A stretch of 64,000 nt of DNA from Desmodus rotundus (lineage: Eukaryota > Chordata > Mammalia > Chiroptera > Phyllostomidae): contig NC_071387.1 of NCBI RefSeq assembly GCF_022682495.2, positions 195,588,143 to 195,652,142 of the forward strand. The letters run 5' to 3'. Position numbers and translations under genes: made by a program. How positions within the stretch are numbered: the stretch's first letter is position 1; every line of letters begins with the position of its first letter. The notes under the pieces are model-generated. The model worked only from the letters and a program-made list of their open reading frames with translations. It was not told the origin of the DNA and ran no database searches. Shown here piece by piece: positions 47,801 to 59,999 of the stretch.

Positions 47801-50800
47801 ATTCGTCACATGGGCTGAACCTCCAGGGAAGGCCTTCATTTTGTGGGTCTCATTATATGAATTAACGTTATCAACCTAAACACCTAACACTGAACATATT
47901 TTATAGTTATTGCAATTGAATATACTTGATTGTAACATATAGTTTATTATATATTTAAAAAATATTTATCTCTACTTTCATTAGAAAATGAAGATTATTT
48001 TAAATAATAGCATTAGCTCCTTCGTGCTATCAATTTGTTTTTGTAGGCTTATTCTTGGAATTTTTAAATGCCCTTCTTACAATTCAAAACTCAGAATTCA
48101 TCTCACCCTCTGCAATGTTCCTGCCCTGATAAAAGTTTCAAACATGAATTTTATTTTATATTAAATATAAACCTTTCTATATGCAGTCCCTTATTTTAAT
48201 GATAGCTTAAATTAAACATTTCTCTGTGATATCCTCAATAAAATACCTACTCTCAACTTTTCCAAGAAAAATTAACACCAAAATACATTTATGAGTTGTA
48301 AGGAAAAAGGCTCATATATAATTATCTGCATCAATCAAACATGGCCTAATGTTAAGAGATTTTATTTGGTACTTTAAGTAAAAATTATCCAAAAAACCCC
48401 CTAAATTTCTCACATATATTCTTCATAACAAAACCATCCCTCTACTCTTGATGTTCCTTTTAATCTGTAGCATAGCCTGAGGATAATTTCACCCTCTGAG
48501 TCTTCATTTTAAATTCTGTTTATTCTCACAGAGACCATTGACTGAATTGCCTTCACTAACCTAACAATTTCTTGCAGCAATTGCATTAAAATCCATGATA
48601 CCGTGCTTGAATGGCACCTGTGCCATCCCGTGTTTATTTGCCTGTCTTTCCTTCCAATTAGCCTGTTCACTCTGGTAGAAATGCCTGTTATCTATTTATT
48701 CCATCATCCCATTTTCATCATAGTATCATCCTATCTTACTCCTCCACGTATCCTTTTATTTACATATCACCTAGACGCCCTTAAATAACTAAACATTGCT
48801 GACTAAATAACTAAACTCAATGTTTGTGGGAGCTGCTGTTTTGGATCACAAAGTATAAGTTGTCTTTATCATAGAAATCAGTGACAACTCTAACTTAACT
48901 TGGAAGCAACATTTATCCTTTATTTCTCTTTACTTCAAAACTCACTTCTATCACAACAGTGATACAGCAGACCTTCTTGGTAACTACAGAAAGTATACAG
49001 ACTGTGATCAAGGCAGAAGCTTAGATTTGTGTTGCTGCATTTGACATATTAGATTTTACTTCGCTGTTGAATCAACCAGCTCTCTCACATAATTTTCCCT
49101 GATGAGTGCATATTTGCCAACTAAAGTAATAGAAGAGAAGAATATCAGGAGGCCTGCCCTGGCCCCCATGTCCCTGCTAAGTCATTGTATGTGCGCTGGA
49201 GAACCTTGCACAAATATAATCTAGAGTGAACCCCTGAAACTCGAGGTAAATGCAACTAGCTCATGTTCAATGACTTTTGTCGTAATACCAGCATATGTTA
49301 AAGTAAAAGTTTGCCTTTCTCCCTTGAGACTATCTGGTCATCCATTACTGTTAAGTCTTCATCCTCCACTTAAAGGGAAGGATAATTTAGCCATGGTATC
49401 TGATATTCATCAGTTATTGGTACTTAAAATTCGATGAAAGATTGTTCAATGTTAGGTGATTTTCTTTTGGGATATAAATGATTTGATAAATATATGACAA
49501 ATAGGTACCATATGAGTGAATCTGTTTATCAAGGAAAATCCTGATTCAGCTTAAAAAATCAAGACTCGTACTTCCTGGTAATACTTTGTAATTATAAAAT
49601 ATGATTTTAAGTATAAGAGACATTGTATAATATATTTAATAATTCAAATTGGAAAATGGGTCAAATAACAATCACCTTAAATTCAAACATTTAAGAATAG
49701 ACAATATGTCACGACTATTATCAGACACCAATTATATAATAGGCTTTACTCAGTGAACAAGTGCCACAAGATCATTACTTTTTTTTAGTGGCTATGAGAG
49801 TGAAGCCTTTTTAGTGGAAGAGTAGAATAGAAACAGTATTTCTTGAAATACATTCAAACCATATTCTATGTCTGTATTTCCACTTTAACAACCATATGCG
49901 ATTTACTTAAACTGAAACTTTCCAAAGACTTCTGTTACTGTCTAGCAAGGTTATTAAAGCAGATAAGATCCACTATCTTTTTTGTTTGTTTGTTTGAGAA
50001 GAGTTAAAGTTATAACAATCAACTTTTCTGTTCAACATCAAAGTGGAGGTGTTCCCAATATTAATGTTTGTTACTAAGCCTTTAAGCTGTCTGGTTGCTC
50101 AAGTAGCCTTTAGTTGAATACACTCTAATGCCAGATGCAATATCAGAAAATGTGTATGAGGCTTTAATTATCTGAAAACTAGAAATGAACTGTTACTCAT
50201 GATACCTGGGGATTTTAATGAAGAGCATGCATATGTTCTTCTTGTTAATTGAAGATGAGCTTCATTTTAGCATATTTAATCTCCTGAGAATTCAAAACAT
50301 AAAAAAGAGAATGATTGAAAGGAATTTTAAAAACCCAAAGTAAACCTTGCTAAAACTATTCTTATTGAATAGAAAATTATTGGAGGATTTTTTATTTTTG
50401 TATGACAAACGTTTGTGTTGAATATGTGAATAATCTATAACATAGAAGTTCAGGAAAGTGTAGGTATTCATTTCCTCACAGTTATCAAACAAGTGACATT
50501 CAACCAAAACATTAGTGAATTACCTGGAAAGAGCATTAGATCTGCAGACTTAAAGAGGAGTACTAAATACGTTTTTAAAAAATTGAGCTGTAAATAATAC
50601 ATTAACAATAGCTAGTAGTTTACATTAGAAAATTCTCAGATGTAGAGTTTAGAATAATTGGAGACATATAATGTAAATAGCCTTTATATTATAACAACTT
50701 TAAAAGAAGAAAAAAATGAGTGTTATCTGAGAGTGAAAATGGTGCATCAAACTTGAGAAAACAGAAATCAAGTTCACTTTAAATGTAATGAAATATAAGC

Positions 50801-51004
50801 ATTATTTCTAAAAGTAGCCACGTTTACTGAGAGATCTTAAAGCTAGCTGGAAGCAATGTGATTTGTTCATGAACAACTCCTGGGAAGTTCTTCATTGTCT
50901 GAATAATTTCTTACAGAATATAAGTATTTTAGCTAACTAATGGGAATACATATATGGTTATTTGAATAAAGATTTAGACAGTAAAATGGATTGGAGTTGT
51001 TTCT
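41866..51004. other. long AT-rich desert, no gene seen
   Basis: About 9 kb with no recognised gene and no well-preserved element. More balanced patches at 47440-47860 and 49090-49380 have an LTR-like flavour but no assignable motifs. Frames at 46662, 47120, 47495, 48603 and 50507 are without domains. Confidence 0.55.
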
Positions 51005-51285
51005 CCATGGGTATAAGTTTTCAGTTATACAAAAATAATAAGTTCTAGAGATCTATTGTACAACACAGTGCCTATAGTTAACAATATGATTATTCACTTA
51101 AAATTATCCAGAGGCTACAAAGGGACACAAGGAAATTCTGGGAGATGTTGTACGTATCTATTACCTTGATTGTAATGATGATATTACAGGCATATACATA
51201 TATCCACACTCATCAAATTGCATACATTAAATAGGTGCATTGCTTGAGTATATAATTCTATCTCAATAAAGCTGTTAAAAAATAG
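51005..51285 (+). mobile_element. LINE-1 3' UTR end, plus strand
   Basis: The sense 3' UTR of an older mammalian L1 is recognisable: GTATAAGTTTTCAGTTATAC, AATAAGTTCTAGAGATCTAT, TACAACACAGTGCCTATAG, TTACCTTGATTGTAATGATG, TATACATATATCCACACTCA and CTCAATAAAGCTGTTAAAAAA. It ends at the AATAAA plus a short A-run. It is 5'-truncated, without ORF2. Confidence 0.87.
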
Positions 51286-51640
51286 ACAGTGCCATCATTT
51301 GCAGGATGCTCTTTAGGGTCGCTTGTTTCTGTATGCTTGGGGACATGATATAAAATATTAACATTAAACATTGTAATTGATAAAATGTTTGCAAAATTTA
51401 GTAAAACTATACAGTAGGAAAGACTCCTAAATCTGACCCTTCTCTGGGAAGTATGCACTTGCAGAATTTATAATAATTGTTCATTTTTATCAAGAATTTA
51501 TTACTGACACTCCAATGTTAACTACATTTCATACATGTCATTAACTGCACATAAAAATATTTTGAGAACTAACCAATATATATGAAGACTGAGGATTAAA
51601 GAGATAAAGTCTTCAGGCCAGAAAGTGCTAGAATTAACTA

Positions 51641-51662
51641 CACACACACACACACACACACA
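51641..51662. repeat. (CA)n microsatellite
   Basis: Eleven uninterrupted CA units, followed by TGCACA. It lies immediately left of a very short L1 insertion. Confidence 0.95.
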
Positions 51663-51674
51663 TGCACATAACAG

Positions 51675-51725
51675 GGTTTTTTAAAATATGTTTTATTGAT
51701 TATGCTATTACAGTTGGCCCATTTT
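51675..51725 (-). mobile_element. very short LINE-1 3'-end insertion, antisense
   Basis: TTTTATTGATTATGCTATTA followed by CAGTTGGCCCATTTT is the inverted extreme 3' end of a bat L1. The flanks CACATAACAG (51665-51674) and CATATAACAG (51726-51735) agree at 9 of 10 positions, which fits a target-site duplication. The insert is only about 50 bases. Confidence 0.75.
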
Positions 51726-51735
51726 CATATAACAG

Positions 51736-52312
51736 TTTCTTAAAGATTAGGAATTACTGGAGAATTTCTTTGTTCCATGAACTATTCATCCAATCCACTA
51801 TGGAATCCTTTCTACATAACGTTTCCAATAACACATGAATCATTTTTACTGTTTTTTTAAATTTTATGCTGTTTTGCTTTCTTTATATGAAACGAGACAA
51901 GCAGTTTGCAAAATTGTTAAAGCATTTTCATTTAGTTTACTTTCCTTTGAGAAATAATGTCCTTAAGCATAAGTAATCCTAGCTCTAATGTGACTATTTA
52001 AATACCTCATACATGTAGGTTCCCTTCATGAGTCTTTATTGTATATTTTAGGTAAAAATTGTAACTCAGTTACACATTGGATTTTAGATCTGGATATAGA
52101 TGGGTTGTTTTAATTGAAATTTGGAGTTTGTGTTGTCTTATTTTATTTCAGTAATAAGACTTCATTAGTTTTGATCAGATGACTACACAAATAACCTATT
52201 TGAAACTCTCAAAGTGTATAGAAAAACAAGCTTATAAAGCAGAGATAATAAAACACTTTCAAAGAGGAAAAAGTTCAAGCTTGGCAGAAAGGAAAGTTCT
52301 TTGTGAAACAGT
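51736..52312. other. AT-rich DNA, no gene seen
   Basis: No element is recognised. Confidence 0.55.
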
Positions 52313-52610
52313 TTAAATAGTATGAATATTCTTTTTTATTAAGACATCACAGAGTTCACAAATTAAAACAAACAGAAACAAATAAAAGCTCAATATGTAA
52401 ATACATGTTGGGCCAGGAAAAGATCCCAGCCACCTGTGATATGAACTTTTTAACAGAATCGGGGCTGCTGGGCTGGAGAAGCTGGGCAAGTCTGCCAGGG
52501 TCTTAATAGACAGGTTCCTGGCTTGAAGTTGTGTGCCTTGAAAAAAGAAGTGCTTTCTTCCAAAAACAGAAAATGACCATTTACGTGACAACACCACTAG
52601 GAAAAAAAAA
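52313..52610 (-). pseudogene. possible processed retrocopy of an mRNA 3' end, antisense
   Basis: Read on the minus strand, a balanced-composition segment (CCCTGGCAGACTTGCCCAGC, CCAGCAGCCCCGATTC) runs into T-rich 3'-UTR-like sequence and ends GTGATGTCTTAATAAAAAAG. That is a polyadenylation signal followed by a short A-run (inverted at about 52330-52337). The 108-codon frame 52639-52313 has no recognised domain. No clear target-site duplication was found. The source gene is unknown, and an unrecognised transposon 3' end would look similar. Confidence 0.35.
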
Positions 52611-52699
52611 ACAAAAACAAAAAACGTATGCAGATACAAAAAACTTTACTGCTTGCTTTTTGTACTGCTGTGATTTTTACAAATAAAATGTGTTTTACG

Positions 52700-52952
52700 C
52701 TATGTTGCTATTATTCAGCACTGCTGGGGGGTATGAAGGCTGCCACACACGGTGTCTACAGGACAAATGTGGCTGTGTGTCAACAATACATTTGTGAACA
52801 CGTAATCTTGAATTTCACCTAATTTTAACTGCTTTCAGGAAAATTTAATTGCTTTCAACCATTAAAAAATACAAAAGCCATTCTTAGCTTGCAATCCCTA
52901 CAAAAGCTATGGTTGTCTGGATTTGGCCCACAGCCCATGGATTGCAGACCTT
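52700..52952. repeat. hAT-Charlie remnant (same group as at 22964)
   Basis: The right half is clear: AAAGCCATTCTTAGCTTGC, then GTCTGGATTTGGCCCACAGCC and ATGGATTGCAGACC match the terminal part of the common hAT-Charlie family. The left half (GTGGCTGTGTGTCAACAATAC) is weaker. The left terminal repeat was not found. Confidence 0.65.
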
Positions 52953-53335
52953 CCTTCTAAATGAATGAAACCACGACGCCATCACCTCCAGTAAATGGAA
53001 TGAGTTTAGGTTGTTGTTTTTGTCAAATGCTGGCATAAAAAATATTTTATTTAAACATATACAGATATATTATTTAAACAGGTATTTAAGATCTGAAAGT
53101 GAATACTATGTTCTTAAGCTGGAAAGAAAATAAAATAATTTCAGTAGCTTTTGCATTGCATCCTTCATATTGAAATTGTTTTGTATTTAAAATATTACAG
53201 ACTCTCTTGTTTCAGAGAAATTAGCATAAGTAATTATATCTAATTTCCTCTGGCTTATGAATTTTCTGAAATTAGACAACCAGTTTTGTCAAATCCCACA
53301 GCATGTCAGTATTTAGGATAGTATCTACATCTTGC

Positions 53336-53484
53336 TACTTAAAGTGTGGTCCTCAGAACAATCTTAGAACTACTGGGTTTCTTATTAAAAAATGCAGAAT
53401 TTTGATTTTCAACCTAGATGTGCTTAATCAGAATCTGAATTTGAACAAGTGACTCCTACACATTTCATAGATGAGATGCCCTGT
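53336..53484. repeat. hAT-Charlie-type MITE remnant
   Basis: AAAGTGTGGTCCTCAGAACA, TTCTTATTAAAAAATGCAGA, AATCAGAATCTGAATTTGAAC and AAGTGACTCCTACACATTT align in order with an ancient hAT-Charlie non-autonomous family that has a GTGTGGTCC(C)...AGAAATGCAGATTC...AATCAGAAACTC layout. It is strongly diverged. Confidence 0.65.
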
Positions 53485-54734
53485 TCTACCATACAGTGAG
53501 TTCTTAGATATTAATAATAAGCTACTAAACATATCCCTTACTAAGCTAATTTCTTTAGGTGCTGGGCAAATAAGTTTACTTGAAAAATGCTGTAATCTTA
53601 TCACTAAAATGTATAAATATCAAACCCTCCTCTATTCCATCTTCACGTAGATAATAACATTGGTAAGGACATGCATTCTGTGTGGCCATTTGTGGATACA
53701 GGGAAATGTTTAGTCTATGAAAATACTCCCCTGGGAATTCTTGGAAACAATGTTGGCATGGATTTTAAATAATTTAGATCACTGAAAATGTTGAGAGACA
53801 CTTTCCTGGGTTGCTACATGGTTGGTTTCTTGCAATTTCCTTTGGATATGTATCGCTGAGAATAACCCTGAGGACAGTGCGAGCTGTAGGCAGCAACACA
53901 GGACGTTGCTAGATGAACGTATTTTCTCAGAAAACATTCTAATCAGAATTAGACAAAATGTCATGCAAAATATAAACTTTATATGGTCTGAATTTAGACT
54001 ATATTCGGAATAAACATAAAATAGATCTTGCTCTTTCCTTCATTACATGTAAACCAAACTAAGCATTTCTCACTCAGTAGGACGTATTTACACACACATA
54101 GGGGAAATAAAGGCCTTTTCCATGAAATTCTCTGGTGTCCTCTGCATTTCCCCTCAATTAAACCTTAATGTCTGCAGAACTTATTTACATCTATGAACAT
54201 CTAGAAGTTATAGAAGATTGTAAAATAAAAATAGTATATAATAGCTCGTATGCAGAAAATTAATCTAATAAGAATGTGAGGATAATAGATAATCAGAAAA
54301 TTCGGTTGGTGAGTAGGCTTATAACACATGTCTGTGGTGTTTCAGGAGGATTCTGCCTGTAGACCTCTCGTGAGTACTGAGCTCCAGGGCCATAATAAAA
54401 GGTGCCAAAGGGTCACGGCAAATACATCTTCTTTTCCTTTCATCAGCTTCTGTCTTTCCAAGAAGTCTGCTTGTTTGTGCAATCACATGCACAGTAATCT
54501 TTTAAAGCTTAGATGCTAGTTCCATAAAAACAAACACTTTAAGAACTAAAAGAGATATTGTGTAACTAAAATAAATTTCGCTCTTTTCCCCATATTTTTA
54601 TTTGCTCATGCAATGAGTACATATTTAGTATCTATTACAAGCTAGACATTTTCTAGGTGTTGGAGATATATCAGCGAAGACACACACAGAAAATCCAGTC
54701 ATCATGAAGTCTATATTTCATTGCTTAAATTTAG
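53485..54734. other. no gene seen; possible ancient repeat at 54600-54720
   Basis: The stretch 54600-54720 (GAGTACATATTTAGTATCTA, TTTTCTAGGTGTTGGAGATA) resembles a common old mammalian repeat with a TTTATTGAGTGCCTACTATG-style start. I could not name it with confidence. The rest is unassigned, and frames at 53779, 53822 and 54328 have no motif. Confidence 0.45.
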
Positions 54735-54905
54735 GGAATATACACTATATGCCAGTCTCTCTTTTTATGTCCCCACTCTTCTGTAGGTTATGACTATTTT
54801 TTCTTATTACAGAGGAGATAAATAGGACAAAGAACAGTCAAGTGATTACCCAAGATGACATGGTTAGTACGGTTAGTAATGGAGAGCGCAAGATTCTAAA
54901 CTAAT
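54735..54905 (-). repeat. MIR SINE, antisense
   Basis: The inverted MIR core is visible: GACTATTTTTTCTTATTACAG, AGGAGATAAATAGGACAAAG, TCAAGTGATTACCCAAGATG, CATGGTTAGTA and GCAAGATTCTAAAC. These follow the inverted order of the MIR core (TTTACAGATGAGGAAACTGA, AAGTAACTTGCCCAAGGTC). It is an old, diverged copy. Confidence 0.75.
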
Positions 54906-55454
54906 ACAATCAAGAATACAATATTATTAGTAAATTAGAGTCTTATCTTTAGAAGACAGATGTAGGAAAAACAAATAAATAGTGAGATTAAACAGCTATG
55001 AACAACAGTTGGTAGAATTGATGTAATGTGTTCTAGAAAAAAATGATAGATTTTAACATCTTGGGATTTACCAATACTGTTCTTAAAGTAAATAGTACTC
55101 TTTTATATACAATGATGAAAACATAGTAGCAGGTGCCCAGCAATGTCAGGAATTCAATTGTTTGGGAATAATTTAGTTCACATATTTGGTGGTACTCATA
55201 TTAGTTACATATCATATAATCATTAATACCTAAGACCAATGTGTGAAATATTTTAATATATTAGCATTTATAAATACATGCAGATTTTGCTCACAAAATA
55301 CAAATTTCTTCCAATGCAATTTTAATCAGTAAAAATAGCACACATGTTACATTTGCCCATGTTGGGAAGAAATTATTTGGGAAAAAAATTTAAATACTTA
55401 GTAAAAATATTCTCTATTTAGTTTCTTAGAGAATTCCCTATTTAAAATATTACA

Positions 55455-55765
55455 AATGTCTTCTTGGGAGGTGTCTGCTCAGGTTCTCTGCCCATTTTTT
55501 TTAATTGGATTGGTGGTTTGGTGTTGAGTTATATGAGTTCTTTATATATTTTGGATATTAACCCCTTGTCAGAGCTCTTGGTTTCAAATATTTCCTTCCA
55601 TTTGATTAGTTGCTTTTTTGTTTTTTTGGTGGTTTCTTTTTAGTGAAATAAGAAATATACCAAGTGAAACATTTAGTGAAATATACCAAGCTTTTTAGTT
55701 TGGTATAGTTATATTAATGTATTTTTGGCCCTTATTTCCCTTTCCTTGAGGTCAAATTCATAAAA
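55455..55765 (-). repeat. inverted 5' part of a LINE-1
   Basis: The plus strand reads as antisense ORF2: GGTGTCTGCTCAGGTTCTCTG, TTGGTGTTGAGTTATATGAG, TATATTTTGGATATTAACCCC and CCTTGAGGTCAAATTCATAAA. It abuts a sense L1 3' UTR at about 55766. An internal short repeat (TAGTGAAAT, ATACCAAG) at 55640-55690 is a later local duplication. Together with the next feature it forms a head-inverted L1. Confidence 0.82.
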
Positions 55766-56105
55766 TCTTGAGAATATCATGCTAAGTGAACCAATTCAGG
55801 CAGAAAAAGTTGGAAACATAAAATTTCACTCTTATGTTGGATATAAAAAAAAAGCAACAAATGAGCAAACCAGAAAAACAAATAAGCAAAAACTCACAGA
55901 TGCAGACAACAGTATGGAGGTTACCAAAGGGAAAAGGGTAGCGGAGTAATAAAGGGCGAATGGGGTCAAATATATGGTGACGGAAGATTTGACTGTGGGT
56001 GGTGGGCACACAGTGCATTACACAGATCATGTATCATCGGAAAGTACACTTGAAACCTATGCAGTCTTAGTAACCAATGTCACCCTAATAAAGATAATAA
56101 AAATA
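55766..56105 (+). mobile_element. LINE-1 3' UTR, plus strand, partner of inverted 5' part
   Basis: Sense L1 sequence starts near ATATCATGCTAAGTGAACCA (end of ORF2). It continues ACTCACAGATGCAGACAACA, GTATGGAGGTTACCAAAGGG, GTGGTGGGCACACAGTGCAT, GTACACTTGAAACCTATG and CAATGTCACCCTAATAAAGA, which is a classic older L1 3' end. With 55455-55765 it matches the product of twin priming, in which the 5' part of the cDNA is inserted inverted. The 82-codon minus frame (56030-55782) is a shadow. Confidence 0.85.
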
Positions 56106-57920
56106 CTACTAATGATTTAAAGATTAACCTAAAAGTGGCACCCTATTAGGTTATACTCCACTGTCTGTAGCTTTCTGGTCAGTGAATGACTTAACTTCTT
56201 TTGTGTATGTTCATTTACTAATCACCACTTATAAAAATCTAAAATTATTTTATATTCATATTGTTTATAATTGCCTCCAAGTTGTAGTTTCACAGGTGTA
56301 TACTTGGGGTTACTTTTATATAGAGTCTTCGATGTTTATGGGCAGAATGGTGTAGAGAATGACCGAATCAAAGGCGGTCAAAGCTGACTGGCTCAGGGGT
56401 AGAAGTTGACGCTAGGAGAGTCCATCTGCTGGGAATAGTGATCACCTGAGGCAACCAGTTTTGGGAAACTCACCTATAATTCAGAAAGAAAGTGAGTCAA
56501 AGACAGGAGTGCACCACAGAAAAACGAATGTAAAGAGAGTAGCAGAGGCACACTAAGGTAAAAGACACAGGAACACTATTTTGGAGTCTCCTTGAGGCCC
56601 AAAAGAACTTAAGAACCCCATCCTGGGGGTGTCCGTTTCTATGTCACCATGAGGCTTGCCTGTGCAGTTTTGCCTGAGGGAGGCTGACAACAGGGTAGAG
56701 ATTCTTGTTTTGTTAATTTCCTCAACTATTCTCACCTTGAGTTATGAGGAAGACTGTTCTTCCAAATGAGAAGAACCCAGCACACACATCCGGAAAACAC
56801 AGACAAAAAAGAAGAAAGTGACTATACTTCCTTTTGACTGTAGCCTTAATAAAACACGTGTACCCACTTGCACAGTCAGGGGAGGCAGTGTTCCCTGATC
56901 TCTGCCTCTCTCAGCGGGTAGGAGCTCAGGCGTTAGCTTCAGGGTTGCAGTAGGTGATGGACTTCAGCATAGCTAGGGGTCTTCAGATAGTGTAGGTAAG
57001 ATTTTTTGCCTGTGTTATATTTCTGGAGTGAGATACTATTCATAACTTTCTTTAGACCTTCAAAGATGTCCATAACTAAAAAATAGTTATAGATAGAAAA
57101 GAAAGTTTAGGCCCCTTTGTTTGGATCAATGAGTTTTTTCTGTAGATCAAATATCTCGACTCTCTGCATTAAATTCTTAGGATTTCTCTGAATTTCTCTG
57201 AGTCCATTCTGCAAATTAGCTTTGTTTTCCTCGAATCCCTCCCAGCTTAATATTCCTGCTTTCATCCTAAAGGAAAAGTAGGAGTGTCTCTGTCTGATGC
57301 ATAAATAAATACTGTTGAAAAAAGTATGGAAAACAAAAACAAAATTTCAAATTCTTACTGTACCTATGCTGTTCCTTGGAAGATTCTGAATAATCGTGTT
57401 GGTTAGTTTTATTTATTTATATAATACTGGCAACTCAGCACAGGTGTGAAGTGTTGCAGGACTCACAGAGAAGGGAGTGTGTTTCATCCTTTCAATGAAT
57501 CTGCATTGTTCGGACAAGTGAGACATATTTTTGCATGAGAAAAAAATATATTTCCTCTTTGTAGCTGAGAGTTCGTTCATACTACAACTTACAAAAGAAA
57601 ATATAAGTTCTTTGTTTTCATAACTGATATAATAATCAAATAATTTCTCAAGACCTCAATCCTTCTGATGACACAGAAGATAAACACTTGCAAAAACAAA
57701 CAAACATGAATTTACATTACCAATCACTAATCGCTTGGTCATCATCCGTTTAAATTCCAATCATCCATGGTACAATAATTAGTCACTGCAACTGCGAAGT
57801 CACGTAGAAGTACGTGGTTTTGCCTGTCATTTATGTGCGTGTGTATCGTGGGCTACTCTGGCAGTGTGAATAATCTTATGAATCCCTTCTCAGAATAACA
57901 TTTTTTTAAATAAAAAAATG
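56106..57920. other. unassigned; balanced patch at 56330-57000
   Basis: No gene. The patch at 56330-57000 has more G and C than the desert and some CpGs, but no assignable repeat or exon. The 60-codon frame 56735-56553 has no motif. The remainder is AT-rich. Confidence 0.5.
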
Positions 57921-57921
57921 G

Positions 57922-57965
57922 AATTTTATTCCATAGTCCTGTATAAAGGACTATGGAATAAAATT
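57922..57965. repeat. perfect 18-bp inverted repeat (hairpin)
   Basis: AATTTTATTCCATAGTCC at 57922-57939 is exactly complementary to 57948-57965. The two arms are separated by the 8-base loop TGTATAAA. The stem stops abruptly at both outer edges. No promoter, terminator or MITE context is seen. Confidence 0.97.
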
Positions 57966-58369
57966 ATTATGATGAAAATGGTTAACAAAACATTAATATG
58001 TGGTATAATAATAGTTGGTTTTATTAATGAAGTAAGTAACAGGAACCTGTAGAAAATATGATTACTCGACCTTTGAAGTAATAACAACCATGAAAGATAA
58101 TTTGAGATATCTGCAAAAATTGATAGGAAAATATCTGTGATTTCTATTGCAAAAAGAGTGACAAGTACAAATATAGTACTGTTTTTTGTTGCTTAACATT
58201 ACAAATGGACGAAAAGGCTACTACATTTTGGATAAAAGTGATTGAAAATTCTCAATTATTTTTCATATTCAAGTTTATGAATCTCTTAACATTCTCAGAT
58301 TAAGATCCCCTTGGCAAGGTCTGTTTGCCATGCTTCTACTCTTATCCCAATGATGGTTTTCTAGAAGGC
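57966..58369. other. AT-rich DNA, no gene seen
   Basis: Nothing is recognised. Confidence 0.55.
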
Positions 58370-59050
58370 AATATTTAATACCCTAAGAACATGGCAGGTG
58401 AAGGAGTTATGCTAGTCTTCTTGGCCATCTTTGCTCCAAAGCAGCAGTCTTGAAGCTAGGTGGGAGCTCTTATAAACGTCTGCACTGCACTTAGTTGCTT
58501 TCCGCGTATCATCTCCTGGTGAAGGCAATGACGATGGAAGTCAGGCTCTCCACTTCGGGCAGTTCCCCGACGTTCCATACTGTCCCTGCTTGGTCCCACT
58601 GTGGTTCTCTAGAGTTCCATGTTCTGGCTGCGGCTTTCATTTGTTTCTGATCCAGGCAAAATGCCCAGAATCCTTCTGTACCAGAACCCTTAACCCCACT
58701 ACAGTGGCATGTTTAGAGCTCTCCCAAAGAGATGTGTAGCTTCTTCGTCTACGGCCTGGCCTCAGGGGACGTGGAGACTGGGCTTTTCCCCCCTGTGAAG
58801 CAGGAGAAGTGCTCATCAGGATTCCTGTCTCACTCTCGCATCCTCTGTCACTGCACAATGTCTCTGGGCCATCCTCCCCCCTGAGGCAGTATTCTGGGAG
58901 CCCAAAGGAAAGGTGGCAAAGCCCTTCTGCTTTCGGGTCTCGCTTACTTAGCACTTTCGCTTAATCATTACAACATTGTGATTCAGAATAAGGCGTCCAG
59001 GACACACACAACCCAAACGTCTGCAGAAGCCTTCTCAGCTTCTCCCAGCA
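58370..59050. other. unassigned GC-richer, CpG-bearing block
   Basis: About 680 bases stand out by balanced composition and retained CpGs (TTTCCGCGTATC, CCCCGACGTTCC, CTTCGTCTACGG). A minus-strand frame at 58954-58637 (105 codons) contains the basic run RPGRRRRS but no domain that I recognise. An old retroviral or other transposon fragment is the most likely explanation. A retrocopy or conserved regulatory element cannot be excluded. Confidence 0.4.
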
Positions 59051-59999
59051 TGTAATTCTTTGAACGGGAAGAAATAGCTTTCCATTTTGTCTTCCTCTTT
59101 GACAAAAAATATGACCTTCACATTCTATCCTATTTTCCGTCTGGCCTACGGTCTAATAAAATATTATATTGTCAGCTCTCCAAGGCCTGTCCTCCATATG
59201 TTAACAAAAGTTACAATTATAAAAAAAAATATTTTTGTTTTCTTACCAAATCTAATTTGCAGAAGAACAGTTTCATTTTGGAATTAACAGAATATTTGCT
59301 ATTTGATCTTAAATAGTATATATTTTCTCTCTAACATGGTAAATGGCATTCATTGGCATTAATTAAATATTTAGGAAGCCAAGACAACAGAATTTTGAGG
59401 AAAGAGAAAATACAGCAGAAAATGTAAATGCTTATTTCATGGCATAATAGAGCATTCTAAAAGTTAAGATAAAACCACGATTTAAGGAAGGCAGTTCAGT
59501 TTTCAGAACTTTGATTTTCAGTTGCTCGGTTTATAATGAAAGTTAAACTTTTGGAATCGAAGCAGATGGAAGTGTGTTTGATAGACTCTCCTCATTGTGC
59601 CATTCCATAGGCATTTGTGTGGATTTTGATGGGGTTGCAAAGCTGTATGAAGCAACATATATTATGATGTAAATGCCATCATTATGACATATGCTTAAAC
59701 TTCTGCTGAGAAATAAATAAAATATCTTGAAATGCCTGCTGTTTATCCCAGCTGTTTATTTCTCACAGCCCATAAATGGAAAAGTCACACAGTTTAGCAT
59801 TTACATGCTAGAGAGGCATTTGGAAATAATTAAAACTCTTCCAGAGAGTGCTTTCTTTTTGTTCTGAATTACAATTAACTCATATTAAAAAAAAAAAAAA
59901 AGAGGGCAAGGGCATTAACTGAGAATTAAAGTGTATATTTTTTTCCTAGAAAAGTTAAAACTATCAAGAGTTGCTTTTCCCTTCTCCAAATTTATAATA
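59051..59999. other. AT-rich DNA, no gene seen
   Basis: A poly-A run lies at about 59887-59901. No element is assigned. Confidence 0.55.
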
